5,526 nt of DNA, taken from assembly GCA_020253595.1 (NCBI GenBank), contig JADCBH010000353.1, forward strand, positions 1-5,526. Direction: 5' to 3'. A program made the translations under genes and the position numbers. Positions 5,500 to 5,526 of the stretch are shown one piece after another. Each line of letters starts with the position of its first letter. Position 1 is the stretch's first letter. This stretch comes from Brevundimonas sp. (GTDB lineage Bacteria; Pseudomonadota; Alphaproteobacteria; Caulobacterales; Caulobacteraceae). A model generated the notes under the pieces. The model did not search any database, was not told where the DNA came from, and worked only from the letters and a program-made list of their open reading frames with translations.

Positions 5500-5520
5500 C
5501 CCTCCCCTTCATGGGGAGGG
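5500..5520 (-). repeat. Perfect 8-bp hairpin containing the xylanase Shine-Dalgarno
   Basis: CCCTCCCC (5500-5507) and GGGGAGGG (5513-5520) are perfect complements around a 5-nt loop. On the minus strand the 3' arm GGGGAGGG ends 3 nt before the ATG at 5496 and is the ribosome binding site, so the RNA would hide it. From memory, short palindromes of this C/G-rich type are common between genes in Caulobacterales-like genomes, so it may be a dispersed intergenic repeat that landed on the start region. Confidence 0.6.
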
Positions 5521-5526
5521 TGGTCG

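Overview
The window is GC-rich DNA with tightly packed genes. It looks like an alphaproteobacterium, and most likely the Caulobacterales (a Brevundimonas-like genome). The reasons are the base composition, the start of a thioredoxin reductase carrying a cyclic-nucleotide-type N-terminal domain, a Tat-type GH10 xylanase, and a secreted protein of a type I associate with Caulobacteraceae. The taxonomic call is inference from protein style; no rRNA gene is present.

Layout, left to right. Bases 1-238 (minus) hold the first 79 codons of a cNMP-domain oxidoreductase that runs off the left edge. Bases 239-435 are a divergent intergenic region with several inverted repeats. Bases 436-1383 (plus) encode a secreted protein of unknown function. 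It converges, with a 23-bp gap, on a minus-strand operon of three genes joined by 4-bp ATGA overlaps. In transcription order these are a Tat-type lipoprotein substrate-binding protein (btuF, 4104-3169), a FecCD-family permease (btuC, 3172-2186) and an ABC ATPase (btuD, 2189-1407). Upstream of btuF, on the same strand, is a clear adenosylcobalamin riboswitch aptamer (4395-4217), preceded by a plausible promoter. The right part (5496-4444, minus) is a GH10 endo-1,4-beta-xylanase lipoprotein. Its Shine-Dalgarno sequence lies in a perfect 8-bp hairpin at the right edge.

How the parts work together: the riboswitch identifies the ABC system as a vitamin B12 (corrinoid) importer under feedback control. 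The most interesting structure is between aptamer and btuF. It has no U-tract terminator. Instead, a 13-bp hairpin puts the btuF Shine-Dalgarno in its 9-nt loop and the AUG in its stem, and a near-copy of the aptamer's P1 3' strand lies between aptamer and hairpin. Together these suggest translational control by strand exchange. The outer-membrane receptor (btuB) is not in the window. The xylanase and the secreted protein have no evident functional link to B12 uptake. I see no mobile element, CRISPR array, tRNA or rRNA, and no unmistakable new multi-gene system.
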